A stretch of 64,000 nucleotides of DNA. Source: an uncultured Eubacteriales bacterium (GTDB lineage: Bacteria; Bacillota; Clostridia; Lachnospirales; Lachnospiraceae). The notes beneath the pieces were generated by a model. The model was given only the letters and a program-made list of their open reading frames with translations, had not been told where the DNA came from and ran no database searches. The stretch is from contig CASDVE010000014.1 in NCBI GenBank assembly GCA_949284175.1, positions 1-64,000 of the forward strand, given 5' to 3'. This document shows positions 54,340-63,904 of this stretch, in pieces (the first letter of the stretch is position 1; each line of letters starts with the position of its first letter). The translations under genes were made by a program, and so were the position numbers.

Positions 54340-56163
54340 ATGTGCGGAATTATTAGTTACTGTGGCACATCAGATGCCGTACCAATTTTACTTGATGGAC
54401 TTTCTAAATTAGAATATCGAGGATACGATAGTGCTGGAATCTCAATCTTATCAGAGAATCAAAGTCCTCTGACAATCAAAACAACGGGAAAAGTGCAAGA
54501 ACTTAGGAATAAAGTTGCAACCCTTGCTCCAAAACACGCCCATTGTGGAATCGGTCACACCAGATGGGCAACCCACGGACAGGTAAGCGAAATCAATGCT
54601 CATCCTCATACCTCTGGTTTCGTTACATTAATTCATAATGGAATCATTGAAAACTATCATGAGATCGCATTGAAGTTAGCCGAACAAGGAAAATATCCAG
54701 TTTCTCAGACGGATTCAGAAATTGCTGCTATGCTCATTTCTCATAACTATGATGGCGATCCAATCAAAGCGATTAAACGCTCTTGTGAAGAATTAGAAGG
54801 AACATACGCATTTTGTATCTTATTTGCAGATCACCCTTCTGAAATCTATTGTGTGAGAAATGCAAGTCCACTTGTGGCTGTTTCCACAGAAACCGGTTCT
54901 TATATCGCATCGGATATGACAGCTCTTATTGAGTATTCAAAGGATTATTTTATCGTTCCAGAACAGCACATTGCAAAACTCACAAAGACAGGAATTAAAC
55001 TTCTTACATTGGAGGGTGAAAGCAAAGAGCCACAAATGCTTCATGCTTCATGGGATGCAAAAAGTGCGAAAAAAAATGGCTATCCTCATTTCATGTTAAA
55101 AGAGATTCATGAACAACCAAATTCCCTTTTGACAACTGTGATGCCAAGACTCAAAGATATGAATATTTCTTTTTTAGAAGAACAAATTCCAGATTCTCTT
55201 TTTTCAGATTTTACAAGAATTGTAATCACAGCTTGCGGAACTGCTATGAATGCTGGTCTTGTTGGAAAAGTATTAATGGAAAAACTCCTTCGCATTCCCG
55301 TAGCAGTGGAAACGGCTTCTGAATTTCGCTATGGCGATCCAATCCTTGATGAGCGTACACTTGTTATCGTCATTTCACAATCTGGTGAAACAGCGGATAC
55401 CCTAGCGGCTCTTCGCCTTGCTAAAGAACGTGGTGCTAAGACCCTTGCTATTGTCAATGTAAAAGGCTCTTCCATCGCACGTGAAAGTGAATATGTTCTC
55501 TATACACACGCTGGTCCAGAGATCGCCGTTGCCAGCACAAAAGCATTCACTGTACAAATGTCAGCTCTTTATTTAATCTGTGGAAAGATCGGTATCATTC
55601 GAAACTTATTTAGTGAAACATTTAAATCCTCTTTCTTACAAGGACTTTTAAACCTTCCAAAATTAGTGGAAGAAACACTTTTATTAGAACCACATATAAA
55701 AGAAATCACACATATGCTAACGGATGTACAGGATTCTTTCTTTATCGGTCGTGGACTTGACTACGCACTTGCTTGTGAAGGTTCTTTAAAATTAAAAGAA
55801 GTATCTTATATTCATTCCGAATCTTACATGGCAGGGGAACTAAAACATGGCTCTATTGCTCTTATTACAGATAAAGTTCCCGTTGTAGCCATCACAACCA
55901 ATGAAGAAACTTTCCCAAAAATGGTTTCTAATATTCGAGAAGTAAAGGCGAGAGGTTCTAACATTATTCTCATAACCGATCAGGACATTAGCACTTGTGC
56001 GGATATAGCAGAAGCACAGATCCCTCTTCCTAAAACAGATGCCTTATTCACTCCGTTTACTGTTTCTATCGCTGTTCAACTTTTATCTTATTATGCGTCT
56101 GTCCACCGTGGACTTGATGTGGATCAGCCTAGAAATTTAGCAAAATCCGTAACGGTAGAATAA
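54340..56163 (+). CDS. glmS: Glutamine-fructose-6-phosphate aminotransferase
   Basis: Makes glucosamine-6-phosphate from fructose-6-phosphate and glutamine, the entry to cell-wall amino sugars. At 607 residues it has the N-terminal glutaminase with the nucleophile Cys2 (MCGIISYCG) and the two SIS sugar domains (about 285-420 and 455-600), with SQSGETADT and ESYMAGELKHG motifs, ending in the conserved AKSVTVE. AAAGGAG lies before the ATG. Expression is controlled by the ribozyme in its leader. Confidence 0.97.
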   Translation: MCGIISYCGTSDAVPILLDGLSKLEYRGYDSAGISILSENQSPLTIKTTGKVQELRNKVATLAPKHAHCGIGHTRWATHGQVSEINAHPHTSGFVTLIHNGIIENYHEIALKLAEQGKYPVSQTDSEIAAMLISHNYDGDPIKAIKRSCEELEGTYAFCILFADHPSEIYCVRNASPLVAVSTETGSYIASDMTALIEYSKDYFIVPEQHIAKLTKTGIKLLTLEGESKEPQMLHASWDAKSAKKNGYPHFMLKEIHEQPNSLLTTVMPRLKDMNISFLEEQIPDSLFSDFTRIVITACGTAMNAGLVGKVLMEKLLRIPVAVETASEFRYGDPILDERTLVIVISQSGETADTLAALRLAKERGAKTLAIVNVKGSSIARESEYVLYTHAGPEIAVASTKAFTVQMSALYLICGKIGIIRNLFSETFKSSFLQGLLNLPKLVEETLLLEPHIKEITHMLTDVQDSFFIGRGLDYALACEGSLKLKEVSYIHSESYMAGELKHGSIALITDKVPVVAITTNEETFPKMVSNIREVKARGSNIILITDQDISTCADIAEAQIPLPKTDALFTPFTVSIAVQLLSYYASVHRGLDVDQPRNLAKSVTVE

Positions 56164-56166
56164 ACG

Positions 56167-56218
56167 AAAAAATGATAGGTTTTATCATACACTTTGTATG
56201 TGTAACCTATCATTTTTT
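56167..56218 (+). terminator. Terminator between convergent glmS and ydcF-like genes
   Basis: AAAAAATGATAGGTT (56167-56181) pairs with AACCTATCATTTTTT (56204-56218), perfect over 15 bp. The inner part adds ATACAC/GTGTAT-like pairs. It works for both convergent genes. Confidence 0.9.
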
Positions 56219-56946
56219 TATATATGATTTACCATTTTATCTTTTACAACGGCAAAAAACTCTCGGACATAATAGTGTAAAGCCAAGACTTGATCCGGCT
56301 TTGCAGGGCATCCAGAAACTTTTTTGATTCCATGTTTCTTTGCCAATGCAATTCCCCGATACATATGAAAATCACTGGTAGCAATGACAATGCTAAGCTT
56401 TTCAATAGAACGCTTCTCATGTTCTATCAACCTTTTACTAAATCGAATATTTTGCTCTGTATTGACGGATTGATCTTCTATTAGAATTCTTTCTCTTTCT
56501 ATTCCATCATCCAGCAACATCTTCTTCATAGCCAAGGCTTCTGATATATCTTCCCCTTTTCCTTGTCCTCCAGATACAATGACCTTCGTATTTTTGTTCT
56601 CCTTTAAATACAAACTGGCATTCTTTACACGAGCTCTCAATGTTTTTGAAGGAATCACTCCATTGACTTTTGCTCCAAGAACGATCACATAATCTGCATT
56701 TTTTCTTGGTCTTTTCCTACCATTCTTTAAAAGAAGTATTTCCACTCCAAAAAAACAAAAAAATCCTATAAAACTTACAGTATCCACACCTATCATAAAC
56801 TTATGACGAAGCATAGCTATTAAAAAACATCCAACTCCCATTCCAATCCAAACAGGAGAAAAGGCAACTTTTATTCCTGCATAGAAAATGATAATAAAAT
56901 AGTAGAAGAAACAAAATCCACCAAGTATCAAATAAAACTCTCTCAT
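56218..56946 (-). CDS. YdcF/SanA-like DUF218 membrane protein
   Basis: A 242-residue protein with three membrane helices (about 5-80), followed by a DUF218 domain (about 85-240). The motifs ADYVIVLGAKVNG, RARVKNASLYL, VIVSGGQGKGEDISEA and EDQSVNTEQNI are those of the family. Its role is thought to concern envelope or lipid-linked glycan metabolism but is not established. GAGGAAA precedes the ATG. It starts 36 nt after the DUF1189 gene. Confidence 0.85.
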   Translation of the reverse strand: MREFYLILGGFCFFYYFIIIFYAGIKVAFSPVWIGMGVGCFLIAMLRHKFMIGVDTVSFIGFFCFFGVEILLLKNGRKRPRKNADYVIVLGAKVNGVIPSKTLRARVKNASLYLKENKNTKVIVSGGQGKGEDISEALAMKKMLLDDGIERERILIEDQSVNTEQNIRFSKRLIEHEKRSIEKLSIVIATSDFHMYRGIALAKKHGIKKVSGCPAKPDQVLALHYYVREFFAVVKDKMVNHI

Positions 56947-56982
56947 TTTTCCTCCATTCTACTATTTTCTTCGTTTCTCTGC

Positions 56983-57768
56983 TCAATCTTTTTTTGTTTC
57001 ATATAATGTAATTGCTCTTATCAAATAGGCAAATGAAATAAACATTCCAATCGTATGCCAGTAACCAAGCTCAATCACGAATCCAAATCCTTCATTTATA
57101 GCACCAATGAAAGCCGAAAGCACTTTACAATAGATCCCAATTTTAATCAAGTCTTTAAAGTTCAAAGCCAAGCTAGGTCGCAAAGACACAAAAGATAATC
57201 CAACACACGCATACCCGATAGCACCGACTAAGTAATTGAAAAATTCCATTGCCAGCATCATGCCAATGGTAATCAGCTCCATCACATAAATATAGGGTAT
57301 TAATTTGACAAGGGATTGATTGTTAATGGTGATATGGCTCATATATTTTAGCGGAATATCCACAACTTGAAAAATATTTTTAATCATAATATTATTCTTG
57401 CTGATCATGACTTGTGCTAGTGCATTTTCATCCAAATCTTGTTCTGTATACTGCTCTTGTTCTGAATCCGCCACAACAGAAAGCCCAAGTAAATTCATAT
57501 CCAGTTTTCCATCCATCTCCATTTGCCCATTTTTTATGGTGAATTCCGGAATTTTATGCAAGAAAAAGTTTTCAAATCCTCCAAAACTCAGCTGATATCC
57601 CAACAACGGTATGACAAAGTTAATACTTGTCAAAAGCATGGTCATTAAAAATGCAAAACTCAGCACTCGTCCTGTTCCTTGCTTGATAAGAGAGGGATAC
57701 TCTTTCATTTTCGACACTGCATATATAAACTGATCGATGATTCCAATTTTCGTGTTATATTCATTCAT
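56983..57768 (-). CDS. DUF1189 multi-pass membrane protein
   Basis: A 261-residue protein with about five hydrophobic helices (one near 32-52, then a soluble loop to about 160, then four helices to 255). The layout and YAVSKMKEYP start match DUF1189, a Firmicute family of unknown function. The soluble loop contains a stretch of acidic residues (SEQEQYTEQDLDENA). The ribosome site is weak (GGATAA). It lies between the DJ-1 gene (75-nt gap) and the YdcF-like gene. Confidence 0.75.
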   Translation of the reverse strand: MNEYNTKIGIIDQFIYAVSKMKEYPSLIKQGTGRVLSFAFLMTMLLTSINFVIPLLGYQLSFGGFENFFLHKIPEFTIKNGQMEMDGKLDMNLLGLSVVADSEQEQYTEQDLDENALAQVMISKNNIMIKNIFQVVDIPLKYMSHITINNQSLVKLIPYIYVMELITIGMMLAMEFFNYLVGAIGYACVGLSFVSLRPSLALNFKDLIKIGIYCKVLSAFIGAINEGFGFVIELGYWHTIGMFISFAYLIRAITLYETKKD

Positions 57769-57842
57769 TATTTTCTTTTGTTATCCTTTCTAAGAACTAA
57801 CATTAACATACAAACGCTGAAACAATATTTTTATTCTACAAT

Positions 57843-58397
57843 TTAATATATGATACTTTCTCTTACCTTGTTCGCTATTTCCTCTCCTTTTAACTGTGCT
57901 AAGATTTTTAAACTAAATGGAATTGCTCCTCCCATGCCACATCCTGTGATGAGATGTCCATCTTGCACCGCTTTTTCTTCTTTTACATACTCTGCTCCTT
58001 TCATATGTTCAGCCATAGCAGGATAACAAGTTGCTTTTCTTCCTTCTAAAATGCCTAAATCGCCCAAAATAAGCCCAGGTGCCGCACAAATAGCACAAAG
58101 AAGTTGTCCATTTTCATGCCGTTTCATCACCATATCCATCAATTCTTTTTTCTCTCTTAGATGCACAGTTCCTGGCATCCCTCCTGGCAATACAATCGCT
58201 TGTGCTTCTTCCTCTTTCATTTGAGAAAATGTAACATCCGCCTCTACTTTGATCTGATGAGAACTCATCACCCATTTTTCTTCTGTAATTGATACGGTTG
58301 CTACTTCCACTTCTCCTCTTCTTAGGATATCAACTACTGTTAATGCCTCAATTTCTTCAAATCCATCTGCTAACATCACATATACCCTTTTCATCAT
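57843..58397 (-). CDS. DJ-1/PfpI family protein
   Basis: A 184-residue protein of the DJ-1/ThiJ superfamily. The start VYVMLADGFEEIEALT and the nucleophile elbow AICAAPG with Cys104, paired with Glu17, are conserved. Members act as glyoxalase-like deglycases, chaperones or oxidative-stress proteins; the exact one is unclear. A strong AAAAGGAG precedes two consecutive ATGs, either of which may start the protein. Confidence 0.92.
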   Translation of the reverse strand: MMKRVYVMLADGFEEIEALTVVDILRRGEVEVATVSITEEKWVMSSHQIKVEADVTFSQMKEEEAQAIVLPGGMPGTVHLREKKELMDMVMKRHENGQLLCAICAAPGLILGDLGILEGRKATCYPAMAEHMKGAEYVKEEKAVQDGHLITGCGMGGAIPFSLKILAQLKGEEIANKVRESIIY

Positions 58398-58468
58398 GCA
58401 AAATCTCCTTTTCTATTTTTATTATTATTGTTTACCATGCTATACTATAACTATATCTCTTCTACCCC

Positions 58469-58936
58469 TTATTCTTCTCTCCAATTTGGAAGCACTTGTG
58501 CCTGTGATAAATAACTATTATGATATTCTTTTTCAAACGTCACATCTTTTTTAAACCATGATGGCATGACAAATTCTTTTGCTTCTTCAACAGAGGCAAA
58601 CTCCACTTCTGCAAGCATCATGCCTTCTAACTCTCCAAGAAAACAGTCGAGTTCAATTGTCCACTGTTCATATGGAATGCAATAGCGATTTTTCGTAATG
58701 ACCCTTCCATCCGCCTTCGCTTTTAAATGTTCATATGCCTCTTTTGTCAATGGGAACTCTTCTTCTACCCTTGCCATCATTCCCTTAGATTTATATGTTA
58801 AAAAATATTTATCATCCATTTGACGCACTCGAATCACCGGCTCTGTTGATAAATATGCCTGTTCAATTTTTTTCTTTGTATATCCTTCCAATGATTCTGG
58901 TACAGAATCAATTAAAAATTTGCGTTCAATTTCCAT
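58469..58936 (-). CDS. CYTH-domain protein (triphosphate tunnel enzyme type)
   Basis: A 155-residue protein with the CYTH signature EIERK (2-6) and the chain of alternating charged residues (RVRQ, YKSKG, EEEFPL, ITKNRY, ELDCFLG, LAEVEF) that line the tunnel of these triphosphatases. Bacterial members hydrolyse tripolyphosphate or thiamine triphosphate; substrate here is unknown. GGAGG precedes the start. It is 71 nt upstream of the DJ-1 gene. Confidence 0.9.
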   Translation of the reverse strand: MEIERKFLIDSVPESLEGYTKKKIEQAYLSTEPVIRVRQMDDKYFLTYKSKGMMARVEEEFPLTKEAYEHLKAKADGRVITKNRYCIPYEQWTIELDCFLGELEGMMLAEVEFASVEEAKEFVMPSWFKKDVTFEKEYHNSYLSQAQVLPNWREE

Positions 58937-59026
58937 CTGCTTTGCCTCCTAATTATATGATTTATTTCATCTATCGTCTTCTTTCCTTTCTATTCTATAT
59001 ATATTATTCTATTGTACCATTTTTTA

Positions 59027-60865
59027 TTAAAAAAAACAGCCTTCTCTTTCTTCATAAAATAAAGCACTCCCAAATGGTGCTAATCGAACATAACATTCAT
59101 ACTCTTCTTTTAGTCCCTTTCCTTTCTTTCCTATGATTTCTTCTTGGTTGCAAATTCCTTCTCCGCCATATTCTATACCATCCGTATTGAATATTTCCCT
59201 CCACTTACTCTGTCTATTTTCTACCACACAAAGCCTTTCATAACGGATGGGACTCAAATTGAGCAACATAAGCAAACGTCTTCCTAAAACCGTTCTTTGA
59301 TAAGCCAGCACACAACCATTTTTATCCTGAACAGGAACAAACGTAAAATGATTTCTATCATATTCTTCTTGATGTAAAACCTCTTCTTCTAAGTAAAGTT
59401 TATGTAACTCTCGTCGAAACTCCAGTAGTTGTTTATGAAGAGGAAATTGCAATAATAAAAAATCCTGTTCTTTACTTTCATCCCATTCCCGAAACTGTCC
59501 AAATTCATTTCCCATAAAATCTAATTTTTTCCCAGGATGGGTATACATATAAAAATATAAGGTTTTACACTGGGCAAACTTTTCTTCGTATTCTCCCCAC
59601 ATTTTATCTAAGATTGTTTTCTTTCCATGAACAACTTCATCATGAGATAACGCCAATAAATAAAGCTCATTTTGAAAATAACTCATGGAAAAATATAGTT
59701 GTTTTATACTTGCTTTTCGCTCCCTCGGCTCCATTTCAAAAAACTTCAAAGTATCATTCATCCAACCCATATCCCACTTATAATCAAAACCCAATCCACC
59801 ATAGGAAACTGGTGCTGTCACTTTAGGAAAATTCGTAGAATCTTCTGCAATTAACAGCACATCTGGATGCCGTTTTTTCAATCCCTCATTCATTTTTTGA
59901 AGAAATCGCACTGCCCCGTTGTTAATTCCCCTCTTTTGATCGCCTTGCCAATAAAGTGCATTGCTAATGGCATCCATACGCAATCCATCTACATGAAACT
60001 TAGTAAGCCAATAATCCGCAGAAGATTGAATCAATGTGCATACTTCTCCTCGATAGTAGTTAAAATTATGAGAGCCCCACTCACTCATTCCTGAATCCAG
60101 ATCAGGATATTCATATAAAGCTGTTCCATCAAAATGAGAAAGAGCAAAGTCATCCATAGCAAAATGAACGGGAACAAAGTCAAAGATCACTCCAATCTCA
60201 TTTTGATGAAATGTATCAATCAGTTTCATTAACTGAATCGGCGTTCCATAACGAGAGGTGGCACTATAAAAAGCACTCACTTGATAGCCCCAGGAACCAT
60301 CAAATGGATGCTCTGCTAACGGTAGAAATTCTACATGCGTATAGTGATTCTCTTTTAAATAGGGAATCAAAAGTTCCCCTAATTCATCATAGGAATACCA
60401 ACTCCCATCTTCTTTTCTCTTCCATGACCCCATGTGCATTTCATAAATATTTAAAGGTTTATTATAATACTTTTCTTGTTCTCTTCGATGAGAAATCCAT
60501 GCTTCATCTTGAAAATAAAACTGTTCTAGATCCGTTAGGATGGAAGCGGTATTGGGACGTAACTCCATCTGAAATCCATAAGGATCAGCTCGATCCACTT
60601 TCCTTCCATCCTTTTGATGAATCCGGTATTTATACATCATTCCTTCTTTCGCATGAACAACCTCACTCTCATAGACTCCACTCTCCCCATCCTCTTTCAT
60701 AAAACAAGGAAACGTTCCCCAATCGTTAAACTCTCCTATGACTTCTACCGCCTTTGCATTTGGTGCATAAACCCGAAACCGATATCCGCCCTCTTCTATG
60801 GGATGTGCTCCAAAATATTCATAAGCATCAAACATTTTTCCTGTATAAAACTCTTCTTTTACCAT
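59027..60865 (-). CDS. glgB: 1,4-alpha-glucan branching enzyme
   Basis: Introduces alpha-1,6 branches in glycogen. At about 612 residues it has the N-terminal CBM48-like domain (about 25-110), the GH13 barrel with nucleophile Asp in VDGLRMDAISN, acid/base Glu in LIAEDSTNFP and the third acid in LSHDEVVHG, and the C-terminal beta domain. ATG 60865 with AGGAAGGG before it is chosen; an in-frame start 45 nt upstream lacks a ribosome site. No other glycogen gene is next to it, so it is monocistronic here. Confidence 0.94.
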   Translation of the reverse strand: MVKEEFYTGKMFDAYEYFGAHPIEEGGYRFRVYAPNAKAVEVIGEFNDWGTFPCFMKEDGESGVYESEVVHAKEGMMYKYRIHQKDGRKVDRADPYGFQMELRPNTASILTDLEQFYFQDEAWISHRREQEKYYNKPLNIYEMHMGSWKRKEDGSWYSYDELGELLIPYLKENHYTHVEFLPLAEHPFDGSWGYQVSAFYSATSRYGTPIQLMKLIDTFHQNEIGVIFDFVPVHFAMDDFALSHFDGTALYEYPDLDSGMSEWGSHNFNYYRGEVCTLIQSSADYWLTKFHVDGLRMDAISNALYWQGDQKRGINNGAVRFLQKMNEGLKKRHPDVLLIAEDSTNFPKVTAPVSYGGLGFDYKWDMGWMNDTLKFFEMEPRERKASIKQLYFSMSYFQNELYLLALSHDEVVHGKKTILDKMWGEYEEKFAQCKTLYFYMYTHPGKKLDFMGNEFGQFREWDESKEQDFLLLQFPLHKQLLEFRRELHKLYLEEEVLHQEEYDRNHFTFVPVQDKNGCVLAYQRTVLGRRLLMLLNLSPIRYERLCVVENRQSKWREIFNTDGIEYGGEGICNQEEIIGKKGKGLKEEYECYVRLAPFGSALFYEEREGCFF

Positions 60866-60946
60866 ATACACGTTTCCCTTCCTATGCAAAGCTCTACTTG
60901 AATATTTCAAATTTCTTCTCTTTGCACACCTCTTTTTGTTAGTATC

Positions 60947-60955
60947 ATTGTACCA
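60947..60955 (-). promoter_or_regulatory. Extended -10 promoter of glgB
   Basis: TGGTACAAT on the minus strand, about 80 nt before the gene start; -35 weak (TTGTAA at 15 nt). Confidence 0.4.
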
Positions 60956-60980
60956 TAACCTTTGTTTTTACAACATAAAA

Positions 60981-61016
60981 AATCCCTAAATTACCATTTT
61001 TGATAATTTAGGGATT
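60981..61016 (-). terminator. Terminator of clpB
   Basis: AATCCCTAAATTA (60981-60993) pairs perfectly with TAATTTAGGGATT (61004-61016), and the minus strand goes on with a T run. Confidence 0.9.
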
Positions 61017-61025
61017 CTATCACTT

Positions 61026-63614
61026 CTATCTTTCTTTTACTTTTGCAACTAATTGATCATTTTCCACATCAATTAAAATCACATCTTCTGCACGAACTCC
61101 ATCGCTTAAAATCAAACGTGCTGCCAATGTTTCTACATTTTTTTGCAAATAACGTTTTAATGGTCTTGCCCCATAAATTGGATCGTATCCATTCTCAACG
61201 ATAAATTCTTTAGCTTTGTCTGTTAACTCAATGCTAAGCTCTCGATCCGCTAATCGCTTGTTCAGATCTTTTACAAGCAGGCGAATAATATTTCCAATAT
61301 TGTCTTTTGTAAGAGGTTTAAATAAAATAATTTCATCCAAACGATTTAAAAATTCTGGTCTGAAGTTTCCTCTTAATTCTGTCATAACCGCATTTTGTGC
61401 CTGTTCAGAAATGGATCCATCTGCTTCAATTCCATCTAACAAATAAGAAGAACCGATATTAGAAGTCATAATTAAAATCGTATTTTTAAAATCAACCGTT
61501 CTACCTTGAGAATCCGTCACACGTCCATCGTCTAATACTTGTAATAACACGTTGAAGACATCTGGATGTGCTTTTTCAATCTCATCAAACAAAACAACAG
61601 AATAAGGTTTTCTTCGTACAGCCTCTGTAAGTTGTCCTCCTTCTTCGTATCCAACATATCCCGGAGGTGCTCCAATTAAGCGAGATACGGAATATTTCTC
61701 CATATATTCACTCATATCAATCCGGACAATATTATTTTCATCATCAAATAGACTTTCCGCTAACGCTTTTGCAAGCTCTGTTTTACCAACACCTGTTGGC
61801 CCTAAGAATAAGAAAGAACCAATTGGTTTTGTCGGATCTTTAATTCCCGCTTTGGAACGAATGATAGCATCCGTTACCTTTTCAACTCCTTCGTCTTGTC
61901 CAATGACTCTTTCATGGAGAACTTGATCAAGATGAAGTGTTTTATTACGTTCGCTTTCTGTCAATTTCGCCACTGGAATTCCTGTCCAACGGGAAATAAT
62001 TTTTGCAATTTCTTCATCCGTTACACTTTCATGAACAAGAGAGCGATCTTCTTTCTTTACTTTCTCCTCTTCTTCTGCCAATTGCCGTTGTAACTCTGGT
62101 AGTTTTCCGTATTGAAGTTCTGCTGCCTTGTTTAAATCATAGTTTCTTTGGGCGATCTGAATTTCTGTCTGTACATTATCAAGCTCTTCTTTTAACTTCT
62201 GAACCTTTTCAACGGAAGCCTTTTCAGAATCCCAAGTCGCCTTTGCAGAATTAAATTGCTCTTTTAAATTTGCCAATTCTTTTTGAAGATTTGCAAGACG
62301 ATCTTGACTTAAACGATCGGTTTCTTTTTTAAGTGCTGCCTCTTCAATTTCCATCTGCATAATTTTTCTTCTAATTTCGTCTAACTCGGTTGGCATAGAA
62401 TCTAACTCGGTTTTAATTAAGGCACATGCTTCATCCACAAGGTCGATTGCCTTATCTGGCAAGAAACGATCGGAAATATAACGGTTGGATAAGGTAGCCG
62501 CTGTTACAAGAGCAGAGTCTGTAATCTTTACTCCGTGATACACTTCATAGCGATCTTTTAACCCACGAAGAATAGAAATCGTATCTTCTACGGTTGGTTC
62601 ATCTACCATAACTGGTTGGAAACGTCTTTCAAGGGCTGGATCTTTTTCAATGTATTTTCGATATTCATCAAGCGTTGTTGCACCAATACAGTGAAGTTCT
62701 CCACGAGCAAGCATTGGTTTTAACATATTGCCAGCGTCCATAGAACCCTCTGTCTTACCAGCTCCTACGATGGTATGAAGTTCATCAATAAATAAAATAA
62801 TCTGCCCTTCGCTTTTCTTCACTTCTTCAAGAACGGCTTTTAAACGTTCTTCAAATTCACCACGATATTTTGCACCAGCCACTAAAGAGCCCATATCCAG
62901 TGCAAATAACTTTTTATCTTTTAATCCTTCCGGAACATCTCCACGGACAATACGCTGTGCAAGTCCTTCTACAACAGCAGTTTTACCGACACCAGGTTCT
63001 CCGATTAAAACTGGGTTATTTTTTGTTTTACGGCTTAAAATTCGAATGACATTTCGAATCTCTCCGTCACGCCCAATGACAGGATCTAATTTTCCGTTTT
63101 TCGCACGTTCTACTAAGTCATAACCATATTTTTCAAGAGTATCATACGTGGCTTCTGGATTATCGCTTGTCACTCTTTGGTTGCCACGCACCGTAGAAAG
63201 GGCTTGTAAAAATCGCTCTCTTGTAATGCCATAGCCTCTAAATAATTCCTTAATAGACTTACTTGCGTGTTTGATTAAAGCGAGGAATAAATGTTCCACA
63301 GAAACATATTCATCGCCCATGGCTTTTAATTCGTCTTCTGCACTGATTAAAACTTTATTTAAATCATTACTAATATATACTTGACCACCAGATACTTTTG
63401 GTTTCTTTCCTAGTAATTGCTGTACTTGAGATAGAAAAGAATCTTTATTAATCTCCATCTTTTCAATCAATTTTAAAATTAAGCTATCATCGATCGTCAG
63501 TAGGCTATACAATAAATGCTCTTGATCGATTTCTTGATTTCCATACTCATAAGCTAGTTTTTCACACTGTTGAACGGCTTCAATGGATTTTTGTGTAAAT
63601 TTATTAATATTCAT
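61026..63614 (-). CDS. clpB: ATP-dependent disaggregase ClpB
   Basis: A heat-shock chaperone of 862 residues that resolves protein aggregates with DnaK. The N-domain (about 1-150), first AAA+ module (P-loop [11 protein letters not shown]), coiled-coil middle domain (about 400-530) and second AAA+ module ([14 protein letters not shown]) are in order. ATG 63614 is chosen because AGGAGGT ends 8 nt before it; a GTG at 63623 overlaps that site. A consensus promoter with a CIRCE operator lies about 120 nt upstream. Confidence 0.97.
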   Translation of the reverse strand: MNINKFTQKSIEAVQQCEKLAYEYGNQEIDQEHLLYSLLTIDDSLILKLIEKMEINKDSFLSQVQQLLGKKPKVSGGQVYISNDLNKVLISAEDELKAMGDEYVSVEHLFLALIKHASKSIKELFRGYGITRERFLQALSTVRGNQRVTSDNPEATYDTLEKYGYDLVERAKNGKLDPVIGRDGEIRNVIRILSRKTKNNPVLIGEPGVGKTAVVEGLAQRIVRGDVPEGLKDKKLFALDMGSLVAGAKYRGEFEERLKAVLEEVKKSEGQIILFIDELHTIVGAGKTEGSMDAGNMLKPMLARGELHCIGATTLDEYRKYIEKDPALERRFQPVMVDEPTVEDTISILRGLKDRYEVYHGVKITDSALVTAATLSNRYISDRFLPDKAIDLVDEACALIKTELDSMPTELDEIRRKIMQMEIEEAALKKETDRLSQDRLANLQKELANLKEQFNSAKATWDSEKASVEKVQKLKEELDNVQTEIQIAQRNYDLNKAAELQYGKLPELQRQLAEEEEKVKKEDRSLVHESVTDEEIAKIISRWTGIPVAKLTESERNKTLHLDQVLHERVIGQDEGVEKVTDAIIRSKAGIKDPTKPIGSFLFLGPTGVGKTELAKALAESLFDDENNIVRIDMSEYMEKYSVSRLIGAPPGYVGYEEGGQLTEAVRRKPYSVVLFDEIEKAHPDVFNVLLQVLDDGRVTDSQGRTVDFKNTILIMTSNIGSSYLLDGIEADGSISEQAQNAVMTELRGNFRPEFLNRLDEIILFKPLTKDNIGNIIRLLVKDLNKRLADRELSIELTDKAKEFIVENGYDPIYGARPLKRYLQKNVETLAARLILSDGVRAEDVILIDVENDQLVAKVKER

Positions 63615-63736
63615 GCAACGCACCTCCTATGTGCTTTGTACTTGCTCTTTCTTATTATCAACATCGAAACAAAAACAATACAACTTTTTTCTTTCTATTG
63701 GAACTAGCAACACACTGTTTGTTTTGTTCTATTGCA

Positions 63737-63765
63737 AATATAACACTACTTTTTAGCACTGTCAA
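63737..63765 (-). promoter_or_regulatory. Consensus sigma-A promoter of clpB
   Basis: TTGACA (63760-63765), 17-nt spacer, TATATT (63737-63742). The -35 lies inside the CIRCE operator. The leader to the ATG is about 115 nt. Confidence 0.85.
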
Positions 63766-63779
63766 GTGGTGAGTGCTAA
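63753..63779 (-). promoter_or_regulatory. CIRCE operator for the HrcA repressor
   Basis: TTAGCACTG (63753-63761), 9-nt spacer, GAGTGCTAA (63771-63779). This matches the TTAGCACTC-N9-GAGTGCTAA consensus with one mismatch in the left arm. HrcA bound here would cover the -35 and block clpB, releasing it on heat shock. CIRCE is classic for dnaK and groE operons; clpB control by it is found in some Clostridia. Confidence 0.9.
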
Positions 63780-63797
63780 TATTTTTGTTATTTTTTT

Positions 63798-63824
63798 GCA
63801 AACCCTTTAAAATCAATGGTTTGC
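63798..63824. repeat. Inverted repeat at the edge of a mobile element
   Basis: GCAAACC (63798-63804) and GGTTTGC (63818-63824) with a 13-nt loop, between the clpB promoter and the integrase stop. It could be part of an attachment site or an integrase arm site; no second copy is in the window to define a core. Confidence 0.35.
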
Positions 63825-63861
63825 AGTATCTTATTTCTTTTGAAATTGTGATTTTTTCTGT

Positions 63862-63904
63862 TTTGACACCAATTTGACACCAATTTTTCTTTTTATGGTG
63901 TCAA
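63862..63904. repeat. TTGACACC repeats at the integrase end
   Basis: Two direct copies of TTGACACCAATTT (from 63863 and 63874) and an inverted GGTGTCAA (63897-63904) reaching into the integrase stop. They may be integrase or excisionase arm-binding sites, or a terminator stem. Confidence 0.4.
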
